Source of the DNA: Microbacterium oxydans
GTDB taxonomy: Bacteria; Actinomycetota; Actinomycetes; Actinomycetales; Microbacteriaceae
DNA: 64,000 nucleotides
Assembly (NCBI RefSeq): GCF_900095745.1
Contig: NZ_FMIR01000019.1
Coordinates: forward strand, 496,001-560,000
Reading direction: 5' to 3'
Shown here: positions 28,392 through 36,943 of the stretch, one piece after another
How the letters are laid out: every line of letters begins with the position of its first letter
Position numbering within the stretch: position 1 is the first letter of the stretch
Program-made: the position numbers and the translations under genes
Notes under the pieces: generated by a model
What the model was told of the DNA's origin: nothing
Seen by the model: only the letters and a program-made list of their open reading frames with translations
The model's database searches: none

Positions 28392-30041
28392 ATGCCCGAT
28401 CTGATCTTCGACGACGTCTCGATCACCTACCGCACCGCCGGGCGCGCCGGGCGGGACGAGGTCGCCGCCGTCCGCAACGTCTCACTGACGCTGCCGGCGG
28501 GCCAGACGCTCGGCATCGCCGGGGAGTCGGGGTCCGGTAAATCGACCCTGGCGATGAGCGTACTGCGCCTGCTGCCCCACAACGCACGCCTGAGCGGCCG
28601 CGTGCTCCTGGGCGACCAGGACGTCGCGGAGCTCTCCTTCGGCCAGCTCCGCGCGGTGCGCTGGGCGCAGACCTCCATCGTGTTCCAGGGGGCGATGCAC
28701 TCGCTGAACCCGGTACGGACCGTGGGCTGGCAGCTGCTCGAGGCCCTGGAGCTGCACGCGTCGGATCGCTGGAAGAGCGAGAAGGGCCGCAAGCAGCGCA
28801 TGGCGGAGCTGCTGGATGTCGTCGACCTCCCGCAGCAGAAGTCCGAGTCGTACCCGCACGAGCTCTCCGGCGGCCAGAAGCAGCGGGTGATGATCGCGAT
28901 GGCCCTGGCGTGCGACCCCGAGGTCATCATCGCCGACGAGCCGACGACCGCTCTCGATGTCATCGTGCAGAAGCAGATCCTCGACATGATCTCGCGGCTC
29001 GTCTCCGAGCGCGGCATCTCGATGCTGATGATCAGCCACGACCTGTCGGTCCTCGCGACGGCGTGCCAGCGCATCGCCATCATGCGCGACGGCGAACTCG
29101 TCGAGGTCGGTGAGAGCTACGCCGTCTGCACACGTCCGACGCAGGACTACACCCGGCAGCTGGCCGACGCCTTCCCCACCATCGGCGATCCGGCCTCCCG
29201 CCTGGCGCCGGTGACCCGGCACGGGCAGGGCGCCGACGAGGTGCCGGACATCGCCCATGGCGACGAGGTGCTGCTGGAGGCCCGCGGGGTCAACGTCACC
29301 TATCGCTCGGGCAGTCGACCGGTGCACGCCGTGCGCGACGTCGACCTCACCGTGCGTCGAGGCGAGATCGTCGCGCTCGTCGGACAATCCGGTTCGGGGA
29401 AGTCGACACTCGCCAGGGCGCTCATGGGCCTGCAGCCCGCCGACCCCGGCTCACGGATCCTCTTCGACGGCGCGGAGATGCCCACGAAGGGCCGCGACCT
29501 CGCGCACTTCCGCTCTCAGGTGCAGCTCGTGCTCCAGGATCCCTGGGCCGCGCTGAACCCGAAGCACAGCGTGTACGAGTCGGTCGCCGAAGGTCTGCGG
29601 GTGCAGCACTTCACAGGCGACGAACGCGAGCGCGTGGCCCAGAGCCTCACGGATGCCGAGATGACGCCGCCGGAGAGGTTCTTCAGTGCCATCCCACAGG
29701 AGCTCAGCGGCGGGCAGCGCCAGCGCGTGGTCATCGCCGGTGCCCTCGCCGTGCAGCCGCAGATGCTCATCGCCGACGAACCCGTCGCTTCGCTCGATGC
29801 CTCGGTGCGGGGAGAGATCCTCGGCCTGCTGCTCGACCTGCGCCGGCGGCTCGGACTCTCCGCGCTCGTCATCACGCACGACCTGGGCCTCGCCTGGAAC
29901 ATCGCCCACAGCGTCGCCGTGATGTACCGCGGGGAGATCGTCGAACGGGGCACGACCGAGGAGGTCCTGTTGAATCCACAGCACGAGTACACCCGGCATC
30001 TGCTCTCCGCAGCACCGCGCATCGAGGAGCAGCCGGCATGA
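28392..30041 (+). CDS. Peptide ABC transporter, fused double ATP-binding protein
   Basis: A 549-residue protein with two ABC ATPase halves (DppD-DppF fusion). Half 1: Walker A GESGSGKSTLA, signature LSGGQKQRV, Walker B VIIADEPTTALD. Half 2: GQSGSGKSTLA, LSGGQRQRV, MLIADEPVASLD. The DppD-type C-terminal extension (TRPTQDYTRQLADAFPTIGDP) is found after half 1 and a shorter DppF-type one after half 2. It powers the permeases encoded just upstream, and its stop overlaps the LD-carboxypeptidase start (ATGA). Confidence 0.93.
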   Translation: MPDLIFDDVSITYRTAGRAGRDEVAAVRNVSLTLPAGQTLGIAGESGSGKSTLAMSVLRLLPHNARLSGRVLLGDQDVAELSFGQLRAVRWAQTSIVFQGAMHSLNPVRTVGWQLLEALELHASDRWKSEKGRKQRMAELLDVVDLPQQKSESYPHELSGGQKQRVMIAMALACDPEVIIADEPTTALDVIVQKQILDMISRLVSERGISMLMISHDLSVLATACQRIAIMRDGELVEVGESYAVCTRPTQDYTRQLADAFPTIGDPASRLAPVTRHGQGADEVPDIAHGDEVLLEARGVNVTYRSGSRPVHAVRDVDLTVRRGEIVALVGQSGSGKSTLARALMGLQPADPGSRILFDGAEMPTKGRDLAHFRSQVQLVLQDPWAALNPKHSVYESVAEGLRVQHFTGDERERVAQSLTDAEMTPPERFFSAIPQELSGGQRQRVVIAGALAVQPQMLIADEPVASLDASVRGEILGLLLDLRRRLGLSALVITHDLGLAWNIAHSVAVMYRGEIVERGTTEEVLLNPQHEYTRHLLSAAPRIEEQPA

Positions 30042-30991
30042 CCCGCACGACCTCTCCTTACCTCGACTCCGCCCCGCTGCAGCCCGGAGACACCGTGGCG
30101 ATCGTCTCGCCGTCCGGGCCGGGGAACGAGGAGAACACGCAGCGCGCGGTCGACTACTACGAGTCATGGGGTCTGCGGGTGCGGGTGGGCGACCACGTGC
30201 TCACCCCGCACCCGCGCGCGTCGTACCTCGCCGGTCCCGACGACGTGCGCCGCTCGGATCTCGTCGATGCGTGGATGGACCCGGACGTGGACGCCGTCGT
30301 GGCCGCCCGGGGCGGGTACGGGGCACTGCGACTGCTCGACGGCATCGACTGGGCGGAGATGCGCCGCGGAGCGCTGCGGCGCGACGGTCGCCCGAAGCTC
30401 CTCACCGGCTCCTCCGACATCACCGCGCTGCACGAGACCATGCGCGCGCACCTGGACCTGGCGACGCTGTTCTGCCCGATGGCGGGCAACAACGTCTTCC
30501 GCGACTCGGAACAGGTGCGCGCCGACGTGCAGCGGTGGTTGTTCGAGCCCTGGCGCGGACGCGAGCTGATCGGCCCGAAGACCGAGGTGATGACACCGGG
30601 GCGTGCGATCGGGCGTTTCACCGGCGGCAATCTCAGCCTGCTCGCCGCCGGGCTCGGCGCCCCCGAGGCTGCCGTGCCCGCTCCCGGCATCCTCTTCCTC
30701 GAGGACATCACCGAGGAGCCGTACCGGCTGGACAGCTTCGTGACGCAGCTGCGGAGGGCGGGGCGACTCGCGCAGGCGACCGGGATCGTGCTGGGCTCCT
30801 GGCACGAATGCGGCGACCTCGAGCTCGTGCACGCCCTCATGCGCGACGAGTTCCAGGACGCCGGTGTGCCCGTGCTGTGGGAGCAGGGCTTCGGGCACGA
30901 CCCGCACGCCCTGACGATCCCCCTCGGCGTCGACGGCGTCCTCGATGCGATGACGGATGAGCCGCGACTCACGGTGGGAGTGCCCGGATGA
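30038..30991 (+). CDS. LD-carboxypeptidase (peptidase S66, LdcA/MccF type)
   Basis: A 317-residue serine peptidase with the nucleophile S126 in LLTGSSDITAL, the catalytic glutamate in FLEDITEEPYRLD, and the catalytic histidine in FGHDPHALTIPLG. The family cleaves L-to-D peptide bonds, classically releasing D-Ala from murein tetrapeptide in the cytoplasm during peptidoglycan recycling; MccF members cleave other amides. There is no signal peptide, consistent with a cytoplasmic role on peptides brought in by the co-encoded ABC transporter. It overlaps both neighbours by 4 nt. Confidence 0.93.
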   Translation: MTRTTSPYLDSAPLQPGDTVAIVSPSGPGNEENTQRAVDYYESWGLRVRVGDHVLTPHPRASYLAGPDDVRRSDLVDAWMDPDVDAVVAARGGYGALRLLDGIDWAEMRRGALRRDGRPKLLTGSSDITALHETMRAHLDLATLFCPMAGNNVFRDSEQVRADVQRWLFEPWRGRELIGPKTEVMTPGRAIGRFTGGNLSLLAAGLGAPEAAVPAPGILFLEDITEEPYRLDSFVTQLRRAGRLAQATGIVLGSWHECGDLELVHALMRDEFQDAGVPVLWEQGFGHDPHALTIPLGVDGVLDAMTDEPRLTVGVPG

Positions 30992-31824
30992 TCGCCGTGC
31001 CGACGCTCGATCCCCGCATCACCTGGTCGGTGCGGATGATCGACGCCGACAGCGGCGCCACCCTCGCCGAGCACGACCCACACGTGCAGTGCGAGACCGC
31101 CAGCATCGGCAAGATCTTCCTCCTGCTCGAAGTCGCGCGCCGACTCGAAGACGGCACGCTCGATCCGGATCAGCCGGTCGCCATCCCGGAGGGGCACCGT
31201 GTGGAGGACTCCGGTCTACTCTACCGGATGCGCAATCAGGGTATCGGCGTGCACGACGCCGCCCTCCTCGTCGGCGCGGTGAGCGACAACCTCGCCACGA
31301 ACGCCCTCATCCACCTGTGCGGCCTCGAGTCCGTGCGCGCCGTCGCGCCGGCCCTCGGATACACGCAGACCTCGCTGCACGACTACATCCGCAACGAGCG
31401 CACGCCCGACCTGCCCTGGACACCGTCGTACGGCACCGCGGCGGAACTGACCGACCTGATGCGCCGCCTCGGTGCCGGTGAGGCCTTCTCCCCCGCGGTG
31501 AGCGCACGCGTGCTCGACTGGCTGGCCGCCGACACCGACACGTCCATGACCGCCGATGCCTTCCTGCTCGACCCGCTCGCCCACGTGGACGCCGAGTACC
31601 AGGGCATGGTCCTGCGGCACAAGACCGGCAGCGTCGGATTCGCCCGCGTCGACACCGGCCTGCTCCGCGGCCCCGTCGCGACCGTCGCCTACGCGGTGGC
31701 CGCGAACTGGAAGCAGAGTCCGACCGATCTGCGCGCGCCCGTCATCGACGGCATGAGAGACATCGGAGAACGGATCCGACTGCATGTCACCGGGCTCGCG
31801 CGTGACGAGACGGGGCTCGCATGA
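30988..31824 (+). CDS. Cytoplasmic class A beta-lactamase-fold serine hydrolase, copy 1
   Basis: A 278-residue protein with the three motifs of class A beta-lactamases and related DD-peptidases: S39-x-x-K42 in ETASIGKIF, S99-D100-N101 in GAVSDNLATN, and K212-T-G in RHKTGSVGF. The omega-loop ExxxN signature of true class A enzymes is not evident, and there is no signal peptide. It is therefore unlikely to be an antibiotic-resistance enzyme. A cytoplasmic hydrolase for D-residue peptides or amides is the better guess. It is followed by a paralogue with a 4-nt overlap and preceded by the LD-carboxypeptidase. Confidence 0.82.
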   Translation: MIAVPTLDPRITWSVRMIDADSGATLAEHDPHVQCETASIGKIFLLLEVARRLEDGTLDPDQPVAIPEGHRVEDSGLLYRMRNQGIGVHDAALLVGAVSDNLATNALIHLCGLESVRAVAPALGYTQTSLHDYIRNERTPDLPWTPSYGTAAELTDLMRRLGAGEAFSPAVSARVLDWLAADTDTSMTADAFLLDPLAHVDAEYQGMVLRHKTGSVGFARVDTGLLRGPVATVAYAVAANWKQSPTDLRAPVIDGMRDIGERIRLHVTGLARDETGLA

Positions 31825-32633
31825 GCGTCATCGGCGCGGAACTGCCTGCGGATCACGGCACGGTGTGGTCCGTCCTGGTGAAGGACATCGACACCGGCGA
31901 GGTGCTGCTGCAGCATGAGCCCGAGGCGGCGCTCGACACCGCGAGCGTCGGCAAGATCTTCCTCCTGCATCGGCTGCTCACCGAGGTCGATGCCGGGACG
32001 CGGAGCCTGGAAGAGCGCGTGACGCGCCGCCCCGTGGAGTCCATCGACGACTCCGGACTCTGGTACCTGCTGCAAGCGGCGGAGCTGTCGCTCTACGACG
32101 TGGCCGCCCTCATCGGCGCGGTCAGCGACAACGCCGCGACGAACACCCTGGGCCGGGTGATCGGGATCCCCGTGGTCCAGGAGCACACGCGCGCCCTCGG
32201 CTACACCTCCTCCGCGCTGGACGACATCGTGCGATGGCCGATCCCGCCCGGCGCTCCGACGACGCTGTCGCATGCGAGCGCCACCGAACTGGTGCGATTC
32301 ATGACGCGTCTCGCCGACGGGACCGACCTGACCCCGGCATCGGCCGACACCCTCCGACGCTGGCTCGGCGCGGGCATGGACCTGTCGATGGTCGCGTCCG
32401 CCTTCGACCTCGACCCGCTCGCACACTGGGGCTTCGACCGCGGCATCTGGCTGCTCAACAAGACCGGCACGATCTCCCGGGTGCGCGCCGACACGGGCAT
32501 CGTGATGTCGCCGGATCGCCGGATCGCCTATGCGGTGCTGGCGAACTGGGACCGCGGCACGGACGGGCGCGGACCGGTGCTGGCCGCGATGCGCACGATC
32601 GGCGAGGGCATCCGCAGCGCGCTCGCCGGGTGA
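31821..32633 (+). CDS. Cytoplasmic class A beta-lactamase-fold serine hydrolase, copy 2
   Basis: A 270-residue paralogue of the upstream gene. Motifs: S42-x-x-K45 in DTASVGKIF, S102-D-N in GAVSDNAATN, and K214-T-G in LLNKTGTISR. It too lacks a signal peptide. The two copies are clearly related (shared TASxGKIFLL, IGAVSDN) but well diverged, so they probably differ in substrate. It is the last gene of the plus-strand operon, and the convergent P1 peptidase gene ends 21 nt away. Confidence 0.82.
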   Translation: MSVIGAELPADHGTVWSVLVKDIDTGEVLLQHEPEAALDTASVGKIFLLHRLLTEVDAGTRSLEERVTRRPVESIDDSGLWYLLQAAELSLYDVAALIGAVSDNAATNTLGRVIGIPVVQEHTRALGYTSSALDDIVRWPIPPGAPTTLSHASATELVRFMTRLADGTDLTPASADTLRRWLGAGMDLSMVASAFDLDPLAHWGFDRGIWLLNKTGTISRVRADTGIVMSPDRRIAYAVLANWDRGTDGRGPVLAAMRTIGEGIRSALAG

Positions 32634-32654
32634 GTCCGCGGCTGTGCACGCGGG

Positions 32655-33704
32655 TCAGACGGCCCCGGCGCGGGCGAGACGCGCCCGGACCTCGCCGATG
32701 GGCACCGCACGCGCGGTCCGACCATCCGGGCCGACGGTCGTCTCGGCGGCGAGCACGGAGTTGATCAGGGCCTCCTCCACGGCATCCATCGTGGCGGCGA
32801 ACAGCGGCGACAGCACGTCGTCCGCCACCGGCCCTCCGAGCGCCGGATCGTGCACCGAGAACGCGATCGCGTAGTCGCCGCTGCCCTGCGCGTAGTCGGC
32901 GCCGACGCCCCGCATCGCGAACACCGCACGATTGGCGACTCGCCCGAGCTGCCGACCATCCACGGCCGCATCCGTCGCGACGACGATCATGCACGAGTTG
33001 CCGACGGGCTGAGCTGCGGCCCCGGACAGCAGCTCCTCCGCGGGAAGCGGCACTCCCGCGATCCGCAGCGTCCCGCTGAAGTTGGTCTGCACCAGGGCAC
33101 CGACCGTACGCGTCTGTCCCGCGACGTCGACGAGCCGGGATGACGTGCCGATGCCGCCCTTGTAGCCGAGAGCGACCGTCCCCGCGCCGGCCCCGACACA
33201 CCCCTCCACGACGGGACCGGCGGCCGCCGCCTCCAACGCCTGGACCACCTGCTCCTCGCCGACGGCCCGGCGTCGGATGTCGGAGAGGAAGCCGTCGTTC
33301 GTCTCCCCGACGACCGGGTTCAGCGTCGTCGTCCGCGCGTGCGCCGGGGTCGCCAGCAGGTGTCCGAGCAGCGCGTCGGCGACGCGGAAGACCGACAGGG
33401 TCGAGGTGAGGAGGATCGGGGTCTCCAGCGCGGCGAGCTCACGAAGTTGCGTGGCGCCGACGAGCTTGCCGTAGCCGTTGCCGACCGAGAGGTTCGCGGG
33501 GAGGCTGCGGCGCTCCCCGGTCAGGGTATCGGGCACGATCGCGGTGACCCCGGTGTGGAGACCGTCGCCGTGCAGCGTGGCGTGCCCGACCCGGACACCG
33601 CCGACATCGGTGATGGCGTTCTCCGCACCGCGCGCGAACGCCCCCGACGGCACACCGAGGTCGGCGAGGCGGGGACGGGAGGAGGCGGACGACAGCAGTG
33701 TCAT
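32655..33704 (-). CDS. P1-family aminopeptidase (DmpA/BapA type)
   Basis: A 349-residue Ntn-type hydrolase. P1 enzymes mature by self-cleavage that exposes a Ser or Thr nucleophile. Here the expected site is N236-S237 in QPVGNSCMIVVATDA. Family members release N-terminal D-amino acids, beta-amino acids or L-residues (DmpA was first described as a D-Ala esterase/amidase). The N-terminal half has the family-typical ITDVGGVRVGHAT and GETNDGFLSD. The ATG at 33704 has GGAAGG at a suitable distance. It faces the plus-strand operon and probably has its own promoter in the 158-nt gap shared with valS. Confidence 0.9.
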   Translation of the reverse strand: MTLLSSASSRPRLADLGVPSGAFARGAENAITDVGGVRVGHATLHGDGLHTGVTAIVPDTLTGERRSLPANLSVGNGYGKLVGATQLRELAALETPILLTSTLSVFRVADALLGHLLATPAHARTTTLNPVVGETNDGFLSDIRRRAVGEEQVVQALEAAAAGPVVEGCVGAGAGTVALGYKGGIGTSSRLVDVAGQTRTVGALVQTNFSGTLRIAGVPLPAEELLSGAAAQPVGNSCMIVVATDAAVDGRQLGRVANRAVFAMRGVGADYAQGSGDYAIAFSVHDPALGGPVADDVLSPLFAATMDAVEEALINSVLAAETTVGPDGRTARAVPIGEVRARLARAGAV

Positions 33705-33862
33705 GCTCCAATCCTTCCAGGGGTGCAGCAGCGCACATCCGCGCCGCGCCGGACGACTCTGCCGTGTCGAGCCGGCCTCCCACTCGCTCGATAGACTGGT
33801 GCGCACAACCCACACTCAGGCACGCTCACACAGTGCCGCATACATCGCTCGAGGAGATCCCC

Positions 33863-36478
33863 ATGCCTGCTTCCGAATCGATTCCCACCGGGATTCCCGA
33901 CAAGCCCGCACTCGAAGGTCTCGAAGCGAAGTGGGACGCCGCCTGGGTAGATCAGGGCACCTACCTGTTCGACCGTCTGCGCGCGGCACAGTCCGGCCGC
34001 GAGGGCGTGTACTCCATCGACACCCCGCCGCCGACGGCATCCGGAAGCCTTCACATCGGGCACGTGTTCTCGTACACGCACACCGACGTGAAGGCGCGCT
34101 ACGAGCGCATGCGCGGCAAGACCGTGTTCTACCCGATGGGATGGGACGACAACGGCCTCCCCACCGAGCGCCGCGTGCAGAACTACTACGGCGTGCGCTG
34201 CGACCCCTCGCTCCCCTACGACGCCGACTTCACGCCGCCGTTCGAGGGCGGCGACAACAAGTCGAGCCGCGCGGCCGACCAGCAGCCGATCAGTCGCCGC
34301 AACTTCATCGAGCTCTGTGAGCGCCTCACGATCGAGGACGAGAAGCAGTTCGAGGCCCTGTTCCGCCAGCTCGGACTGAGCGTGGACTGGACGCAGACCT
34401 ACCGCACGATCTCCGACGACACGATCCGCCAGAGCCAGCTCGCTTTCCTGCGCAACATCGAGCGCGGCGAGGCGTACCAGGCACTCGCACCGACCCTGTG
34501 GGACATCGACTTCCGCTCCGCGATCGCCCAGGCCGAGCTCGAAGATCGCGACCAGCAGGCCGCGTACCACACCATCGAGTTCCCCTTCGCGGACGGATCG
34601 GGCACGCTGGCGATCGACACCACGCGTCCGGAGCTGCTCCCCGCGTGCATCGCGCTCGTGACGCACCCGGAGGGTCCGCACAAGCACCTCATCGGCACCA
34701 AGGTGCGCACGCCCTTCTTCGACGCCGAGATCGAGATCCACGGACACCACCTCGCCCAGCCCGACAAGGGCACGGGAGCGGCGATGGTCTGCACCTTCGG
34801 TGACGTGACCGACATCGTGTGGTGGCGCGAACTGCGCACCACCGAGAACGAGCCGCTGCCGAACATGACGACGATCGGCCTGGACGGGCGCTTCCTCCCG
34901 GAGGCCCCGACATCCGTCACGAACCCCGCGGCGATCACCTGGTACGCCGAGGAGCTCGCGGGCAAGACCGTCTTCAGCGCACGCAAGGCCATCGTCGAGA
35001 AGCTGCAGGAGACCGGCGACATGACCGCGGTCGGCAAGCCGTTCAACCACGCGGTGAAGTTCTTCGAGAAGGGCGACCGTCCGCTCGAGATCGTGTCCAC
35101 CCGCCAGTGGTACATCCGCAACGGCGCCCGCGACGGCGCGCTGCGCGACACGCTCATCGCCCATGGTCAAGAGCTCGCCTGGCACCCCGAGTTCATGCGC
35201 GTGCGCTACGAGAACTGGGTCGGCGGCCTCACCGGCGACTGGCTCGTGTCGCGCCAGCGATTCTTCGGAGTGCCGATCCCGCTCTGGTACGCGCTCGACG
35301 AGAACGGCGAGCGTGACTACGACCGCGTGCTCGCTCCCGACGCGGCGACGCTCCCGATCGACCCGACGACCGATGTCCCCGCCGGATACACCGAGGACCA
35401 GCGCGGCGTGGCCGGCGGGTTCGACGCCGAGGCCGACATCCTCGACACCTGGGCGACGTCGTCCCTGACTCCGCAGCTCGCGGGCGGCTGGCAGCGCGAC
35501 GAGGAACTCTGGAACCTCACCGCTCCGTTCGACCTGCGCCCGCAGGGTCAGGACATCATCCGCACCTGGCTGTTCTCGACCATGCTGCGCTCCACTCTCG
35601 AAGACGGCAGGACCCCGTGGCGCAACGCCGCGATCTCCGGCTTCATCGTCGACCCCGACCGCAAGAAGATGTCGAAGTCGAAGGGCAACGTGGTCACCCC
35701 GGCCGACGTGCTCGAATCGCACGGCTCCGACGCGGTGCGCTACTGGGCCGCCTCCAGCCGCCTCGGCATGGACGCCGCGTTCGACCCGCAGAACCCCACG
35801 CAGGTGAAGATCGGCCGTCGTCTGGCCATCAAGGTGCTCAACGCCGCCAAGTTCGTGCTGTCGTTCCCCGTGCCCGAGGGTGCGCAGGTCACGCACGCCC
35901 TGGACGCATCGATGCTGACAGCGCTCGACGGTGTGGTGGCCGAGGCGACCAAGGCCTACGACCGCTACGACGCCGCCCGCGCGCTCGAGCTGACCGAAGC
36001 GTTCTTCTGGACCTTCTGCGACGACTACCTCGAGCTCGTGAAGGAGCGCGCCTACAATCAGGCCGACGTGGGCCAGGCCTCCGCAGCACTCTCGCTGCGT
36101 CTGGCCCTTTCGACGCTCCTCCGCCTGCTGGCACCGGTGCTCTCCTTCGCCACGGAGGAGTCGTGGTCGTGGTTCGAGGAAGGGTCCGTGCACACGGCGG
36201 AGTGGCCCACGCCGCTCGGCATCGACGGCGACCCGGCCGTGCTCTCCGCCGCGAGTGAGGCGCTGATCGGCATCCGCCGCGCGAAGACCGAGGCGAAAGC
36301 GTCGCAGAAGACCCCCGTCTCGCGCGCCGCGATCGCGGCTCCCGCCGCAAAGCTCGAGGCGCTCCGTGCCGCCGCAGACGATCTCCGCGCCGTCGGCCGC
36401 ATCGCCGAGCTCGATTTCAGCGAGGCCGAGGAGTTCGCGGTCACCGCGATCGAGCTCGCACCGGTCGAGGGTTCCTGA
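33863..36478 (+). CDS. valS: Valyl-tRNA synthetase
   Basis: Class I synthetase of 871 residues that charges tRNA-Val and edits misactivated threonine. The HIGH motif is SGSLHIGHVFS near residue 66, and the KMSKS motif is KKMSKSKGNVV near residue 600. The editing domain lies between, and a C-terminal region rich in Ala/Glu forms the expected coiled coil. The start is set by GAGGAG six nt before the ATG. The stop overlaps the start of the next small gene (ATGA/TGATG style). Confidence 0.96.
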   Translation: MPASESIPTGIPDKPALEGLEAKWDAAWVDQGTYLFDRLRAAQSGREGVYSIDTPPPTASGSLHIGHVFSYTHTDVKARYERMRGKTVFYPMGWDDNGLPTERRVQNYYGVRCDPSLPYDADFTPPFEGGDNKSSRAADQQPISRRNFIELCERLTIEDEKQFEALFRQLGLSVDWTQTYRTISDDTIRQSQLAFLRNIERGEAYQALAPTLWDIDFRSAIAQAELEDRDQQAAYHTIEFPFADGSGTLAIDTTRPELLPACIALVTHPEGPHKHLIGTKVRTPFFDAEIEIHGHHLAQPDKGTGAAMVCTFGDVTDIVWWRELRTTENEPLPNMTTIGLDGRFLPEAPTSVTNPAAITWYAEELAGKTVFSARKAIVEKLQETGDMTAVGKPFNHAVKFFEKGDRPLEIVSTRQWYIRNGARDGALRDTLIAHGQELAWHPEFMRVRYENWVGGLTGDWLVSRQRFFGVPIPLWYALDENGERDYDRVLAPDAATLPIDPTTDVPAGYTEDQRGVAGGFDAEADILDTWATSSLTPQLAGGWQRDEELWNLTAPFDLRPQGQDIIRTWLFSTMLRSTLEDGRTPWRNAAISGFIVDPDRKKMSKSKGNVVTPADVLESHGSDAVRYWAASSRLGMDAAFDPQNPTQVKIGRRLAIKVLNAAKFVLSFPVPEGAQVTHALDASMLTALDGVVAEATKAYDRYDAARALELTEAFFWTFCDDYLELVKERAYNQADVGQASAALSLRLALSTLLRLLAPVLSFATEESWSWFEEGSVHTAEWPTPLGIDGDPAVLSAASEALIGIRRAKTEAKASQKTPVSRAAIAAPAAKLEALRAAADDLRAVGRIAELDFSEAEEFAVTAIELAPVEGS

Positions 36479-36693
36479 TGCAGCTCGGCACTCGATGGGC
36501 GGCCGGTTCCGAGGCACCGGCCTCGGTCCCCGCATCGCTGCGGCCGGCGATCTCCGCGGTGGAGGCGAAGGGCCTCACCGGCCACTGGACCCTCACCTGG
36601 CTCGAGGGTCGCGCCATCGCGGAGCTCGACGCCGGCTGGGAGGTCTTCCAGGCCGCGTCCGGCGAGGTCGTCGCCCGCCCCTTCGCGGACTGA
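36478..36693 (+). CDS. Small hypothetical protein downstream of valS
   Basis: A 71-residue protein of unrecognised family, with no signal peptide or membrane segment. It starts in the last base of the valS stop codon (TGATG), which implies translational coupling to valS. The second half (LTGHWTLTWLEGRAIAELDAGWEVF) looks like a short beta-rich fold. The role is unknown. Confidence 0.6.
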   Translation: MQLGTRWAAGSEAPASVPASLRPAISAVEAKGLTGHWTLTWLEGRAIAELDAGWEVFQAASGEVVARPFAD

Positions 36694-36724
36694 GCAGGCC
36701 CGCGCGGAGATACTTCGGGCTCCT

Positions 36725-36943
36725 TCAGAACCGAGGGATGTCGAGCTGCGCGAGCGCGCGGGTCAGCGACCGCGGGTCCTGCGCCGGCGTCTGCTGCTGC
36801 CGCAGCCTGTCGAGAACCCTCGCGCGACGCTCGGCCCGACGGGCGACGCGGCGCGCGACCCATGTGGTGAGCGTGTCGGCCAGCCGGAGCACACGAACCT
36901 CGGTGTGGGTCGGAGCCATCAGGTGAAGCGTCGCACTGGTCAT
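36725..36943 (-). CDS. Small basic hypothetical protein in ArsR operon
   Basis: A 72-residue, Arg-rich protein (WVARRVARRAERRARVLDRL) that is probably mostly helical. It has no signal peptide. Its ATG overlaps the stop of the ArsR-family regulator gene by 4 nt, so the two are co-translated. Function not recognised. Confidence 0.6.
   Translation of the reverse strand: MTSATLHLMAPTHTEVRVLRLADTLTTWVARRVARRAERRARVLDRLRQQQTPAQDPRSLTRALAQLDIPRF

Noticed and set aside
30988..32633. Beta-lactam resistance genes
   Set aside because: SxxK/SDN/KTG motifs are present, but there is no signal peptide and no class A omega-loop signature, and the operon context is peptide catabolism.
33701..36535. A 944-codon minus-strand frame over valS
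   Set aside because: Antisense shadow of valS, which has both synthetase motifs.
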